This document shows positions 1 to 6,776 of a stretch of 11,024 nt of DNA, one piece after another. Under the pieces are notes generated by a model. The model was given only the letters and a program-made list of their open reading frames with translations. It did not search any database and was not told where the DNA came from. The position numbers were made by a program, and so were the translations under genes. The first letter of the stretch is position 1. Each line of letters starts with the position of its first letter. This DNA comes from Saprospiraceae bacterium (GTDB lineage: Bacteria > Bacteroidota > Bacteroidia > Chitinophagales > Saprospiraceae), in the NCBI GenBank assembly GCA_007125435.1, contig SLDF01000254.1, positions 1 through 11,024 on the forward strand, in the 5' to 3' direction.

Positions 1-170
1 ACCAAACAGCCCACAAGGCCAATAATCATGGCCATCCCTAAATCATATAAATCATAGTTCAGACAATTTATAGGTTCGGTCGAGTTGTTTTGTCACGATT
101 TTTGCTTCTTTCAGCGCAAAAATAGCGCCAAAACATTTGGTGATAAATTTGCAAACCCAAGTCTGACGCC

Positions 171-246
171 CTGCGCTCAGCTTAGACGAGCTCTCTAATT
201 TGAAACCTACACACAGAATACTCTTCAAATCTTACAATAAAAGTAC
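171..246 (+). repeat. Direct repeat, copy 1 (76 bp)
   Basis: This segment matches 831-906 in the same orientation, without gaps, at 68 of 76 positions by hand alignment; the offset is exactly 660. Identical blocks include GACGAGCTCTCTAATTTGAA and CTTACAATAAAAGTAC. It contains an inner inverted repeat (ATTTGAA at 198-204 against TTCAAAT at 224-230), so the unit could fold. Similarity stops abruptly after GTAC at 246. Confidence 0.85.
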
Positions 247-309
247 ATGCCTATCATCCATTTTCACTTAGAAAATTTCCAATAGAATACCGATAACAAA
301 ATACTCCAA

Positions 310-462
310 GCCCTGAAGGGGCGCAACAACAAAACGATGGGCACCGCCCATCGAAAAAACCCCAAAAAAACATACCCTGAAGGGATGACTGAGTGGTGCG
401 AAGCAATTGACTTGACTAAACGTCAAGTCAATAATGAAGGAACTGAGCCGACTCTGGCTCAG
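310..462. repeat. Cluster of five hairpin-forming inverted repeats
   Basis: Five inverted repeats follow each other within 153 bp. GCCC/GGGC at 310-322 has a 5-nt loop. CGATGGGC-ACC-GCCCATCG at 335-353 has an 8-bp perfect stem. CCCTGAAGGG at 375-384 is a weak palindrome with the same core as the first. ATTGACTTGAC-TAAAC-GTCAAGTCAAT at 406-432 has an 11-bp perfect stem with a 5-nt loop. CTGAGCC-GACTCT-GGCTCAG at 443-462 has a 7-bp perfect stem. None is followed by a T-run, so they do not look like a string of intrinsic terminators. The arrangement recalls bacterial interspersed mosaic elements. Whether they act as DNA or as RNA is not visible. Confidence 0.75.
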
Positions 463-636
463 CGTCGTTGTATCTTTATAAGAAGTCATCATCACAAATA
501 AAATACAAAAACATAATAAAAATTCCACCGGCCTTGGCTCAGCCTCCAGAGTTCATGGTGGGAGATCATTATATCACATCACACCGACAGGTTAATTAAT
601 CATTTACAACATCAAACGCTATATGGGCATTGTGTT

Positions 637-717
637 TCACCCCATTAAGGTGAGTTCAATTTTTCATCCCAATCGTCGGGCGCTGCCCGCCGCTCTGGTG
701 TCTTGCCCCTTTAGGGC
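637..717. repeat. Second group of short hairpins
   Basis: Three inverted repeats lie here. TCACC/GGTGA at 637-653 has a 7-nt loop. CGGGC-GCT-GCCCG at 677-689 has a 3-nt loop. GCCC-CTTTA-GGGC at 705-717 is the third. The middle one has the same shape as the hairpins at 335-353 and 963-975: a 3-nt loop closed by C:G, G:C and G:C. The last has the same GCCC/GGGC stem as 310-322 with a different loop. Confidence 0.6.
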
Positions 718-830
718 ATTTTAGAAATCAGCCCCAAAAACATAAACAATAAAGCACGAATAAACATACAAGCCTCAACGCCATAAAGTCATGACACAGA
801 TAAAAGCAAATGTCCACAATCCATTCTTGC

Positions 831-906
831 CTTGGCTCAGCTTCGACGAGCTCTCTAATTTGAAACCTATACTAAGAATGCTTTTCAAATCTTACAATAA
901 AAGTAC
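831..906 (+). repeat. Direct repeat, copy 2 (76 bp)
   Basis: This is the second copy of the 171-246 repeat, about 89% identical. Its inner inverted repeat is one base pair longer than in copy 1: ATTTGAAA at 858-865 pairs with TTTCAAAT at 883-890, with a 17-nt loop. Only two copies lie in the window, 660 bp apart, so it behaves as a dispersed repeat and not as a tandem or CRISPR array. Confidence 0.85.
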
Positions 907-932
907 AACCGCCCCCGAATCAACCTTTAGAG

Positions 933-975
933 CTCATGACATGAGAGGATCAAACACCTATCTAGGCACCGCCTA
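933..975. repeat. Palindrome and ACC-loop hairpin
   Basis: CTCATG-A-CATGAG at 933-945 is a 13-nt palindrome around one central base. TAGGC-ACC-GCCTA at 963-975 is a diverged copy of the hairpin at 335-353. Both are followed by TCGAAAAAA, which shows common descent beyond the stem. The third pair out from the loop changed from G:C to A:T on both sides, so pairing is kept. Confidence 0.65.
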
Positions 976-1027
976 TCGAAAAAAACATCGAATAAACACA
1001 ACCTTTAAGGGTATTACATAAAAGACC

Positions 1028-1050
1028 ATGCCCAAAGCGACAAAATGAAA
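1028..1050 (-). repeat. 23-bp dispersed sequence, copy A (inverted relative to 6606-6628)
   Basis: The reverse complement of this segment is identical over 23 nt to 6606-6628 (core TTTGTCGCTTTGGGCAT). A perfect match this long is very unlikely by chance in 11 kb. Identity ends at both edges of the 23 nt, although GTGT-like bases continue on one side. It lies about 160 bp beyond the stop of the methyltransferase gene. Confidence 0.85.
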
Positions 1051-1211
1051 TACACCCGATTTCATCCATTTGAGCTATACATTGGACTAAATCCACGCTT
1101 ATCTACTACTTTATCGCCCTCTGCCAGATTTGTGAATAAAAGCGAATTGCTTGATCCCACAAGAAAATTGGGGGGCTACACCTAAGCCAACAATAAATTC
1201 TACTTACCCTA

Positions 1212-1766
1212 TCAAAAGGTACAGACATAGACCCATGCGGGTGGTATATTGACCGGAACAAAACTGATCTTACAGTGAGGGAAGTAGGGAAGGTATTGTC
1301 TTTTTTCGAGGGCGCTATAGTGAAATTGTATGAAGGCACCTTCGGGCTTGAGTAGGTTTTGACAGGCTTGTAGGACAGAGTGAAAAACGTCTTCGGGTAG
1401 GATGACAAAAGGCATGGAGGATATGATGAAGTCAATTTCTGAGACGTCGTGTAATGTCGGGAGAGCCGATTGAATATCCTCTGCTGAGCCTTCGATTACG
1501 TGTAGGCGCTTGTCTTCGATCTCTCTGAGCTGGCGACAAAACTCGGGGTGTATCTCTGAGGCGTAGAGGCTGCTTCCCGGGCTCATCTTTTTCAATATGG
1601 CTTTTGTCATGACGCCATTGCCCGCACCTAATTCGAGGACACGGATGTCTTTTTTGCCGTCTATACGCCTGGTCATCTTGTGGCACAATTGTCTGCTGCT
1701 CGGTGCTACAGTGCCTGTCGTCTTGAGACTCTTAAGCGATAGAGATAAGAACTTTAATTTATTCAT
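1212..1766 (-). CDS. Class I SAM-dependent methyltransferase, PmtA-like
   Basis: This 184-residue protein is a Rossmann-fold methyltransferase. The SAM-binding motif I is LELGAGNGV at residues 44-52, followed by an acidic residue (Glu71) at the end of the second strand and the motif-IV-like segment SSMPF at 116-120. The N-terminal TGTVAPSSRQL (17-27) is typical of the family with bacterial phospholipid N-methyltransferase PmtA and KsgA-like rRNA adenine dimethylases. Its length fits PmtA and is short for KsgA, and it lacks the C-terminal domain of KsgA. The likely substrate is therefore a phospholipid head group or small molecule, acting at the cytoplasmic face of the membrane; this is inference. 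The ATG at 1766 lies 9 nt after the stop of the upstream lipoprotein gene, so the two are probably co-transcribed and perhaps translationally coupled. The protein looks complete. Confidence 0.85.
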   Translation of the reverse strand: MNKLKFLSLSLKSLKTTGTVAPSSRQLCHKMTRRIDGKKDIRVLELGAGNGVMTKAILKKMSPGSSLYASEIHPEFCRQLREIEDKRLHVIEGSAEDIQSALPTLHDVSEIDFIISSMPFVILPEDVFHSVLQACQNLLKPEGAFIQFHYSALEKRQYLPYFPHCKISFVPVNIPPAWVYVCTF

Positions 1767-1775
1767 GAGCCCATA

Positions 1776-3869
1776 TTATTCTGACAGCAGCATGAACTTT
1801 GACAGTTCCGGGTGCCGGTCTTGTAGTGTTTTATCGATTTCTGAGCGGTTTAGTCTGACACCATTTAGGTAGGCATTGATGAATGCATCTTTGAATGGCG
1901 AATCTCTCCTGATGGCATTCCGTATTTTTAATGCCTCAGAAAGCTTTGACTCTAGCCCAATGTTGTATTGCAACATTTTGGAGGAGCCCACTCTTTGGAT
2001 AAAGCCATCTTCATATTGATCAAAGAGATCACCTGTGTACAGTTGACTAAGGGATACAAACTGCACAGCAAATGTAATGTCTTTAAATCTATCATTAAAT
2101 GGTTTTAGAGGGTCTTTGTTGTCGGATTGCAATGTGATGCCAACTTCGTCTTGTGGTGGAAGGGTGAGGATGTCAATCCTGGCGACGTTGCCAAGATTGG
2201 GCTGAGCCTTTAAATATCGGCTTCCAAATCCTTTGATGATCAATTGTGACTCTGCTATGCCCTTGCTTTTGATATAGGTGGCGATAGCATCTGCTTTGGT
2301 ATATGAGGTGTATATATCAAAGGCTCTGCTACCCGTGGACTGTACATGGCCTCTCAGCTCTATCAGGTCGCTTACGGAGACGGAGGCAATGATTTTGTCT
2401 AGTTTAGCCTTGACACTGTCCGGCAGTGTGGACTGCTCTAGATTAGTATAAACAGTGTGGGTGCGGACAGTTCTGGATATTTGCTCTTGAGCTGACGGGG
2501 CTTCATCTGTGATGGCTATGCTTTCGAATGCCGGGGTGAAGTGGTCGAGATCATAGAACGAAAGGGGATCGTTTTCGACCATTTGCTCCGTGAGTGTTTG
2601 CCTGTAGACCACGGCATAAATATCCATGAGGCCCAGCCCTCCGGGTCTATTGGAAGACAAAACAGCCTGTCTACCGGAGCGGTCCAACTTAAAAAACAGA
2701 TCATCAGCACCGCTATTGATGCCAAAGCCCAGATTGTTAGGCCTGGACCATCGACGGGCACTGTCCGTATAGATCGTTTTAAACACATCAAAGCCGCCTA
2801 TACTTTCGGGTCGATTTGAACTGAAGTAAAGTGTCCTGCCATCTAAGGCCAGATATGGAGACACGTCGTCGTGTGCTGAATTGACAGTTGGTCCCAAATT
2901 TTCAGGAGTAGACCAGCCCCGCTCTCCGAGCCTGGTGATGTAAATGTCATAGCCCCCATATCCACCGGGTCTACTGCTGGCAAATAACGCCATACTGTCT
3001 GTAAAGAAGACAACATCTCTATCGCCCATCTCGGGCTGTGCCGGAAACCGCTTAAACGGCAAGGCTTTCTCTGATCGGCTAAAACTATCGGCAAAAAAGG
3101 TGGCAGTGCCCTGTCTTTTGCGCGTAAATAAGAGCAACTCGCCGGACGGTGTGATGGCATTGAGTATCTCATCATCTCCGGTCAGCTCATGAGGCTGAAA
3201 AACCGTAGCTGCGGACCAAAAACCATCTTTGACATTGGTCTGAAAAAAGCGATAAGGGGTTTTCAGCTGTAGCAAGCTGTCTCCCCTGTCGGATGAAAAA
3301 TAATAACGATGAACGTCACTGCTGCTCTGTAGGGGAAGTATATCATTATAGGCAGAATTGACAGACTCGCCAGGATTGCTGACGACAAAATCCTTGGATG
3401 ATACCTTGGATAACAGACTGCCATTCTTTGACTGCCAAATGTGGTGAGCGACTTCTGTCCTTAAATTGTGCCCTTTGGGTGCTTTGCGGAGATATGACAT
3501 GTAAGCCTCATAAGCACGATCAAATGCATCGCTCAAGTGCAAGGCTCTGGCGTGATAATAATGCGCCAGGTAGCCGGCTTTATCACTGTTTACCACATCC
3601 TGCTCAAATACAGTAATGGCCTGCTCCAAAGAGTCCATCTTGAACAAAGTCACACCAAGTCCCGTATGGCCACTTATATCATTGGGAAACATGGAAAGGT
3701 GGCGCTGGTAAAGCACACGCGCTTCAGAATATTTACCCTGAGCAAAGGCCTCTTCTGCCCGCTTAAAGGCCTCTGATGTAGAGACAGGGTTGAGGATGGC
3801 ACAGCCTGCAGCAAGCACCACACAGCAAGAAAAAAAGATCAAATAAGAGCAGATGCTTTTGGACTTCAT
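1776..3869 (-). CDS. TPR-PD40-OmpA-like-SPOR-like envelope lipoprotein
   Basis: This protein of about 697 residues begins with a lipoprotein signal: a basic start, a hydrophobic core and the lipobox LAAGC with Cys23. I chose the ATG at 3869 over an in-frame TTG at 3881 because it gives a normal signal peptide. TPR-like helices span about 32-150, followed by WD40-like PD40 propeller repeats (about 185-425; motifs FSSDRG, ASSRPGGYGGYDIY, FSSNRPESIGGFDVF, LSSNRPGGLGLMDIY). An OmpA-like domain (about 475-572) and a C-terminal segment (about 597-675; FAVQFVSLSQLY and DAFINAYLNGVRL) that resembles a SPOR domain follow. PorE of the type IX secretion system has a similar TPR/PD40/OmpA order, but I see no carboxypeptidase-regulatory domain here. 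In the OmpA-like domain the peptidoglycan-binding Asp of the GHTD motif is Gln510 and the following Arg is Lys525. A periplasmic scaffold role at the outer membrane is likely. Confidence 0.85.
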   Translation of the reverse strand: MKSKSICSYLIFFSCCVVLAAGCAILNPVSTSEAFKRAEEAFAQGKYSEARVLYQRHLSMFPNDISGHTGLGVTLFKMDSLEQAITVFEQDVVNSDKAGYLAHYYHARALHLSDAFDRAYEAYMSYLRKAPKGHNLRTEVAHHIWQSKNGSLLSKVSSKDFVVSNPGESVNSAYNDILPLQSSSDVHRYYFSSDRGDSLLQLKTPYRFFQTNVKDGFWSAATVFQPHELTGDDEILNAITPSGELLLFTRKRQGTATFFADSFSRSEKALPFKRFPAQPEMGDRDVVFFTDSMALFASSRPGGYGGYDIYITRLGERGWSTPENLGPTVNSAHDDVSPYLALDGRTLYFSSNRPESIGGFDVFKTIYTDSARRWSRPNNLGFGINSGADDLFFKLDRSGRQAVLSSNRPGGLGLMDIYAVVYRQTLTEQMVENDPLSFYDLDHFTPAFESIAITDEAPSAQEQISRTVRTHTVYTNLEQSTLPDSVKAKLDKIIASVSVSDLIELRGHVQSTGSRAFDIYTSYTKADAIATYIKSKGIAESQLIIKGFGSRYLKAQPNLGNVARIDILTLPPQDEVGITLQSDNKDPLKPFNDRFKDITFAVQFVSLSQLYTGDLFDQYEDGFIQRVGSSKMLQYNIGLESKLSEALKIRNAIRRDSPFKDAFINAYLNGVRLNRSEIDKTLQDRHPELSKFMLLSE

Positions 3870-3928
3870 GCCATGTGTCAATGTTTACCGGGTGTCGGTC
3901 TGGACATCTATGATTCAGACCAGTCTAC

Positions 3929-5281
3929 CTACACCTCTTGTTTATAATCAAAAGCCTCTAAATAGTCTGCAACCTTCCTTATGAATGCACCACCGAGGGC
4001 ACCATCTACGACTCTATGGTCATATGACATGGATAAATACATCATATGTCTGATGGCAATCACATCACCAGCTTCAGTCTCTAATACGGCCGGTTTTTTC
4101 TTGATGGCTCCGGTGGCCATGATGGCGACTTGAGGCTGATTGATGATGGGTGTACCCATGACATTGCCAAATGTACCGACATTAGTGATGGTAAATGTGC
4201 CGCCTTGTATTTCGTCAGGCTTGAGCTTGTTGGCTCTTGCTCTACCTGCCAGATCATTTACCTGCTTGGCCAGACCAAGAAGATTCAGACTTTCTGAGTT
4301 TTTGATGACCGGCACGATGAGGTTGCCACTTGGTAAAGCTGTAGCCATACCTATATTGATGGCTTTTTTGCGTATGATCTTATCGCCGTCTACTGATATA
4401 TTGATCAGAGGGAAGTCTTTGATGGCCTTCACTATGGCTTCGATGAATATCGGCGTGAAGGTTATCTTCTCCTCGTATTTTTGCTGGAATGCTTTTTTTA
4501 CCTTGTTTCTCCAGTTGACCAGATTGGTGACGTCAACTTCGACGAATGATGTGACGTGAGGTGATGTTTGCTTGCTTTTCACCATGTGATCGGCAATCAT
4601 CTTGCGCATTCTGTCCATTTCGATGATCTCTACATCTCCTCCTGTCTGGTATGAAGGTGCAGCCGTGGCTTTTTCACTACTCGCTGATGTTTGTGTTTGT
4701 GCAGCTTTTGCAGCCGGCGGCGTTGCTGTTTGTTGACCTCTGGTGCTGATGTAGCTGAGCATATCGGCTTTTGTAACGCGACCACCAAGGCCTGTACCCG
4801 GTATGGTGTCCAACTCCTCTAATCCGATGCCTTCTTCTTTAGCCATGTTTTTCACCAGTGGCGAATAAAAACGCTCACTCTTGCTGTAGTCTGTTTCTGC
4901 GACCGACGTTGACGATGCAGCAGGTGCCGGTGTCTTGGGCTCTTCTTTGGCCGGTGGTGGCGCGGTCTCTGTCTTTGGCTCCGGAGTGGAGGTTTCTTCA
5001 GGCTCTGCTACTGATGGTGAGGCTGCCACGTCTGCTTCTCCTTCTGTCTCGATGATGGCAATGACCTTACCTATTTCTACAACTTCATCTTCCTGGTGTA
5101 ATATTTTTTGGATGACACCTTCGACCGGAGAGGGAATGTCAGAGTCGACTTTATCAGTAGCTATCTCAAGGATGGTTTCATCTACTTCTACGCTTTCTCC
5201 CTCTTTTTTCAACCATTTGAGTATCGTTGCTTCCATGATACTCTCTCCCATTTTGGGCATTATAAGCTCTACCTGCGCCAT
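3929..5281 (-). CDS. 2-oxo acid dehydrogenase complex E2 (dihydrolipoamide acyltransferase)
   Basis: This cytoplasmic protein of 450 residues is the acyltransferase core of a 2-oxo acid dehydrogenase complex, which passes an acyl group from lipoyl-lysine to CoA. It has one N-terminal lipoyl domain (1-80) with the lipoylated Lys44 in ATDKVDSD. A flexible Ala/Pro/Glu/Thr-rich linker (82-130) follows, then a peripheral-subunit-binding domain (138-177, ending GTGLGGRVTKADMLSYI). After a second linker comes the catalytic domain (218-450) with TFTITNVGTFG and the active-site motif DHRVVDG (His422, Asp426). One lipoyl domain and the overall shape fit branched-chain or 2-oxoglutarate types at least as well as pyruvate; I cannot assign the substrate. 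Neither E1 nor E3 is in the window. The ATG at 5281 lies 36 nt after cinA, and the lipoprotein gene follows after 59 nt. Confidence 0.95.
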   Translation of the reverse strand: MAQVELIMPKMGESIMEATILKWLKKEGESVEVDETILEIATDKVDSDIPSPVEGVIQKILHQEDEVVEIGKVIAIIETEGEADVAASPSVAEPEETSTPEPKTETAPPPAKEEPKTPAPAASSTSVAETDYSKSERFYSPLVKNMAKEEGIGLEELDTIPGTGLGGRVTKADMLSYISTRGQQTATPPAAKAAQTQTSASSEKATAAPSYQTGGDVEIIEMDRMRKMIADHMVKSKQTSPHVTSFVEVDVTNLVNWRNKVKKAFQQKYEEKITFTPIFIEAIVKAIKDFPLINISVDGDKIIRKKAINIGMATALPSGNLIVPVIKNSESLNLLGLAKQVNDLAGRARANKLKPDEIQGGTFTITNVGTFGNVMGTPIINQPQVAIMATGAIKKKPAVLETEAGDVIAIRHMMYLSMSYDHRVVDGALGGAFIRKVADYLEAFDYKQEV

Positions 5282-5317
5282 GTATTCTTTTTTAGTTATG
5301 TTGAGTGTGGGGCAAAA

Positions 5318-6556
5318 TTACTTCAAATAAACGTCTATCAAAAATTTTCTGATCATATTCAGTGCAGTGACTGCACTAAACTCAATATTTCTCTGCCGAT
5401 CTTTGTTAAAAACAATTTTTTTGGTGACCACTTTGTCATTATTGCCGACGGCAATCCAGGTGGTGCCTACAGGCTTGTCATCTGTGCCCCCCGCCGGCCC
5501 GGCTATACCTGATACGGCAGCTGCCACATCACCGCCGAGGTGCTTGAGGGCGCCTTTGACCATGTGCACCACAACGTCTTCACTGACGGCACCCTGACTT
5601 TCGATGAGCTCAGATGGTACACCCAGCACACTGGACTTATGTTCGTAGGAATAGACCACTGCGCCGCCGAGATAAAAATGTGATACACCCGGCAAGCTGA
5701 CCAGCTTAGCTGAGATCAATCCACCTGTACAGCTTTCTGCCAATACAAGCTTAAGACCCAAGGCGTGAAATAGCCGTGCCACCTCTTCTTCGAGGCTGGT
5801 ATGCCCCTCTCCATAGTACCAGGGTCTCAGCAGATCTCTGAGTTGATTGCAGTACTCATCAAAGACAGGGCGGTCTATATTGAGCATAGACAGTCGCACT
5901 CTGACCTGCCCGATAGCCGGTAGATAGGCCAGGGAAGCGCCTTCCGGCAATTGGTCTTCGAAGTCGGCTATGTGATCGGCAATTACGGTCTCTCCCGTAC
6001 CCGCTGTGTAAAACGTTAATTGATGAAATGCATCTACACTATTAAGCGATGTCAGGAATGGTACGACGTGATGCTTCATCAGATGCTTCATCTCATAAGG
6101 TACGCCGGGCAGCATGATGCAGTGTTTTTGTCCTTTTTCTAGCCGCAGGCCGGGTGCTGTGCCTAGATCGTTGACATATACATCAGCACCATCCGGCATG
6201 TAGCATTGCTGACGATGGGCTTCTGATATCGGATAGTTTCTGGCATTGAAGTAGGCCGATATTCTCTCCCATGTCTCATTGTGAAATACCATCTCACACC
6301 CAAAGTGATCGGCAATGGCCTTCTTTGTCACATCGTCCTTTGTCGGCCCCAGACCTCCTGTTGTGATGACCACATCTACGTCATGGAATGCGCGATCGAC
6401 AGTCCGCTGTATGGTGTCATAGTCATCGCTGATGCAGACCACGCTGCTTACTTCCCAGCCTATGAGTGATAGATGCTGACCCAGCCAGGCTGCATTGGTG
6501 TTGACCACCTGACCGATGAGCAATTCGTTGCCGATGGAAATGATGCTTAGTTTCAT
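5318..6556 (-). CDS. cinA: CinA-family protein (MoaB-like domain plus nicotinamide-nucleotide amidase domain)
   Basis: This full-length 412-residue CinA has both usual domains. The N-terminal MoaB/MogA-like domain (about 1-170) shows SIGNELLIGQVVNTN, TTGGLGPTKDD (65-75) and MLPGVPYEM (148-156). The C-terminal PncC-type amidase domain (about 255-412) shows AESCTGGL with the catalytic Ser275, GAVSEDVV (322-329) and SGIAGPAGGTDDKPVGT (349-365). In other bacteria the N-terminal domain hydrolyses ADP-ribose or related pyrophosphates, and the C-terminal domain deamidates nicotinamide mononucleotide to nicotinic acid mononucleotide. That would return damaged or spent pyridine nucleotides to NAD synthesis. 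nadC lies immediately upstream, in keeping with this. The start is an ATG at 6556, without a clear ribosome binding site. All key residues are present. Confidence 0.95.
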   Translation of the reverse strand: MKLSIISIGNELLIGQVVNTNAAWLGQHLSLIGWEVSSVVCISDDYDTIQRTVDRAFHDVDVVITTGGLGPTKDDVTKKAIADHFGCEMVFHNETWERISAYFNARNYPISEAHRQQCYMPDGADVYVNDLGTAPGLRLEKGQKHCIMLPGVPYEMKHLMKHHVVPFLTSLNSVDAFHQLTFYTAGTGETVIADHIADFEDQLPEGASLAYLPAIGQVRVRLSMLNIDRPVFDEYCNQLRDLLRPWYYGEGHTSLEEEVARLFHALGLKLVLAESCTGGLISAKLVSLPGVSHFYLGGAVVYSYEHKSSVLGVPSELIESQGAVSEDVVVHMVKGALKHLGGDVAAAVSGIAGPAGGTDDKPVGTTWIAVGNNDKVVTKKIVFNKDRQRNIEFSAVTALNMIRKFLIDVYLK

Positions 6557-6776
6557 ATTGTTTTATTTTAACCCGCTTTATGCATTAGGGTTTAAGCCGC
6601 ATGTGTTTCATTTTGTCGCTTTGGGCATCACCCTCCTCCTTGTGTCGTCAGGTCGCTACGTTACAGGGCTCCCTAAACGGTCGGCCTCTGCTTCGCCAAT
6701 GCTTCGCGGAGTCTGTCTCCTGTCGTCGACACCCTTTCACATCGCTGATGCATACTTCGGGATTATTAGAGGTAGT
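6557..6776. other. nadC-cinA intergenic region with a repeat-like structured element
   Basis: This 220-nt gap is long compared with the 36, 59 and 9 nt between the following genes. It carries the 23-bp sequence at 6606-6628 that recurs inverted at 1028-1050. Further on, CTCTGC at 6686-6691 can pair with GCGGAG at 6706-6711 (one G.T), and GGAG at 6708-6711 with CTCC at 6717-6720, so two alternative hairpins share bases. GCTTCGC occurs twice, 11 nt apart (6690-6696 and 6701-6707). I see no convincing promoter motif or open frame with coding character. It may be a decayed interspersed repeat. Confidence 0.5.
6606..6628 (+). repeat. 23-bp dispersed sequence, copy B
   Basis: This copy is identical over 23 nt to the reverse complement of 1028-1050. 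The two copies enclose the block cinA, E2, lipoprotein and methyltransferase as inverted repeats. The copy sits 50 bp upstream of the cinA start. Confidence 0.85.

Larger units (their letters stand above)
1..1211. other. Gene-poor region rich in short repeats and hairpins
   Basis: I see no convincing gene in this 1.2-kb stretch. Open frames here, such as 268-528 on the minus strand and 791-1021 on the plus strand, run straight through inverted and direct repeats. They have no signal peptide, domain or plausible start context, so I read them as chance frames. What the stretch does hold is a set of hairpins (310-462, 637-717, 933-975), a 76-bp direct repeat pair, and a 23-bp sequence at 1028-1050 that returns inverted at 6606-6628. 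The words GGCTCAG, CCCTGAAGGG and GGCACCGCC recur in slightly altered form, which suggests a mosaic of decayed interspersed elements. No terminator is obvious just beyond the methyltransferase stop at 1212. A gene entering from the left edge cannot be excluded for the first few dozen bases. Confidence 0.7.

Noticed and set aside
310..384. Intrinsic terminators at the CCCTGAAGGG and GATGGGC hairpins
   Set aside because: No T-run follows on the + strand. The A-run after 353 would serve only leftward transcripts but lies on the wrong side of the hairpin for them, and no gene ends nearby.
268..528. Minus-strand open frame of 86 codons in the hairpin cluster
   Set aside because: It runs through five inverted repeats, and its translation simply reflects them. 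There is no domain, convincing signal peptide or start context.
171..906. CRISPR array or remnant, because the repeat has an inner dyad and a length near some type II repeats
   Set aside because: There are only two copies, 660 bp apart, no regular spacers and no cas gene in the window.
791..1021. Plus-strand open frame of 76 codons
   Set aside because: It covers the second copy of the 76-bp repeat and the hairpins at 933-975. The first repeat copy has no matching frame, so coding is unlikely.
1106..1686. Alternative minus-strand frames at 1106-1435 and 1432-1686
   Set aside because: They overlap the methyltransferase gene in other frames, and their translations lack any motif; the methyltransferase frame has the complete SAM-binding motif.
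1212..1766. Calling the methyltransferase KsgA (16S rRNA adenine dimethyltransferase)
   Set aside because: It is too short, lacks the C-terminal helical domain, and has SSMPF where KsgA has NLPY-like residues.
3870..3881. TTG start for the large lipoprotein
   Set aside because: The ATG at 3869 gives a standard lipoprotein signal (MKSKS...), and there is no ribosome binding site to favour the TTG.
4140..5512. Plus-strand frames opposite the E2 and cinA genes
   Set aside because: They are antisense shadows of well-identified genes; their compositions follow the E2 linker and lipoyl domain codons.
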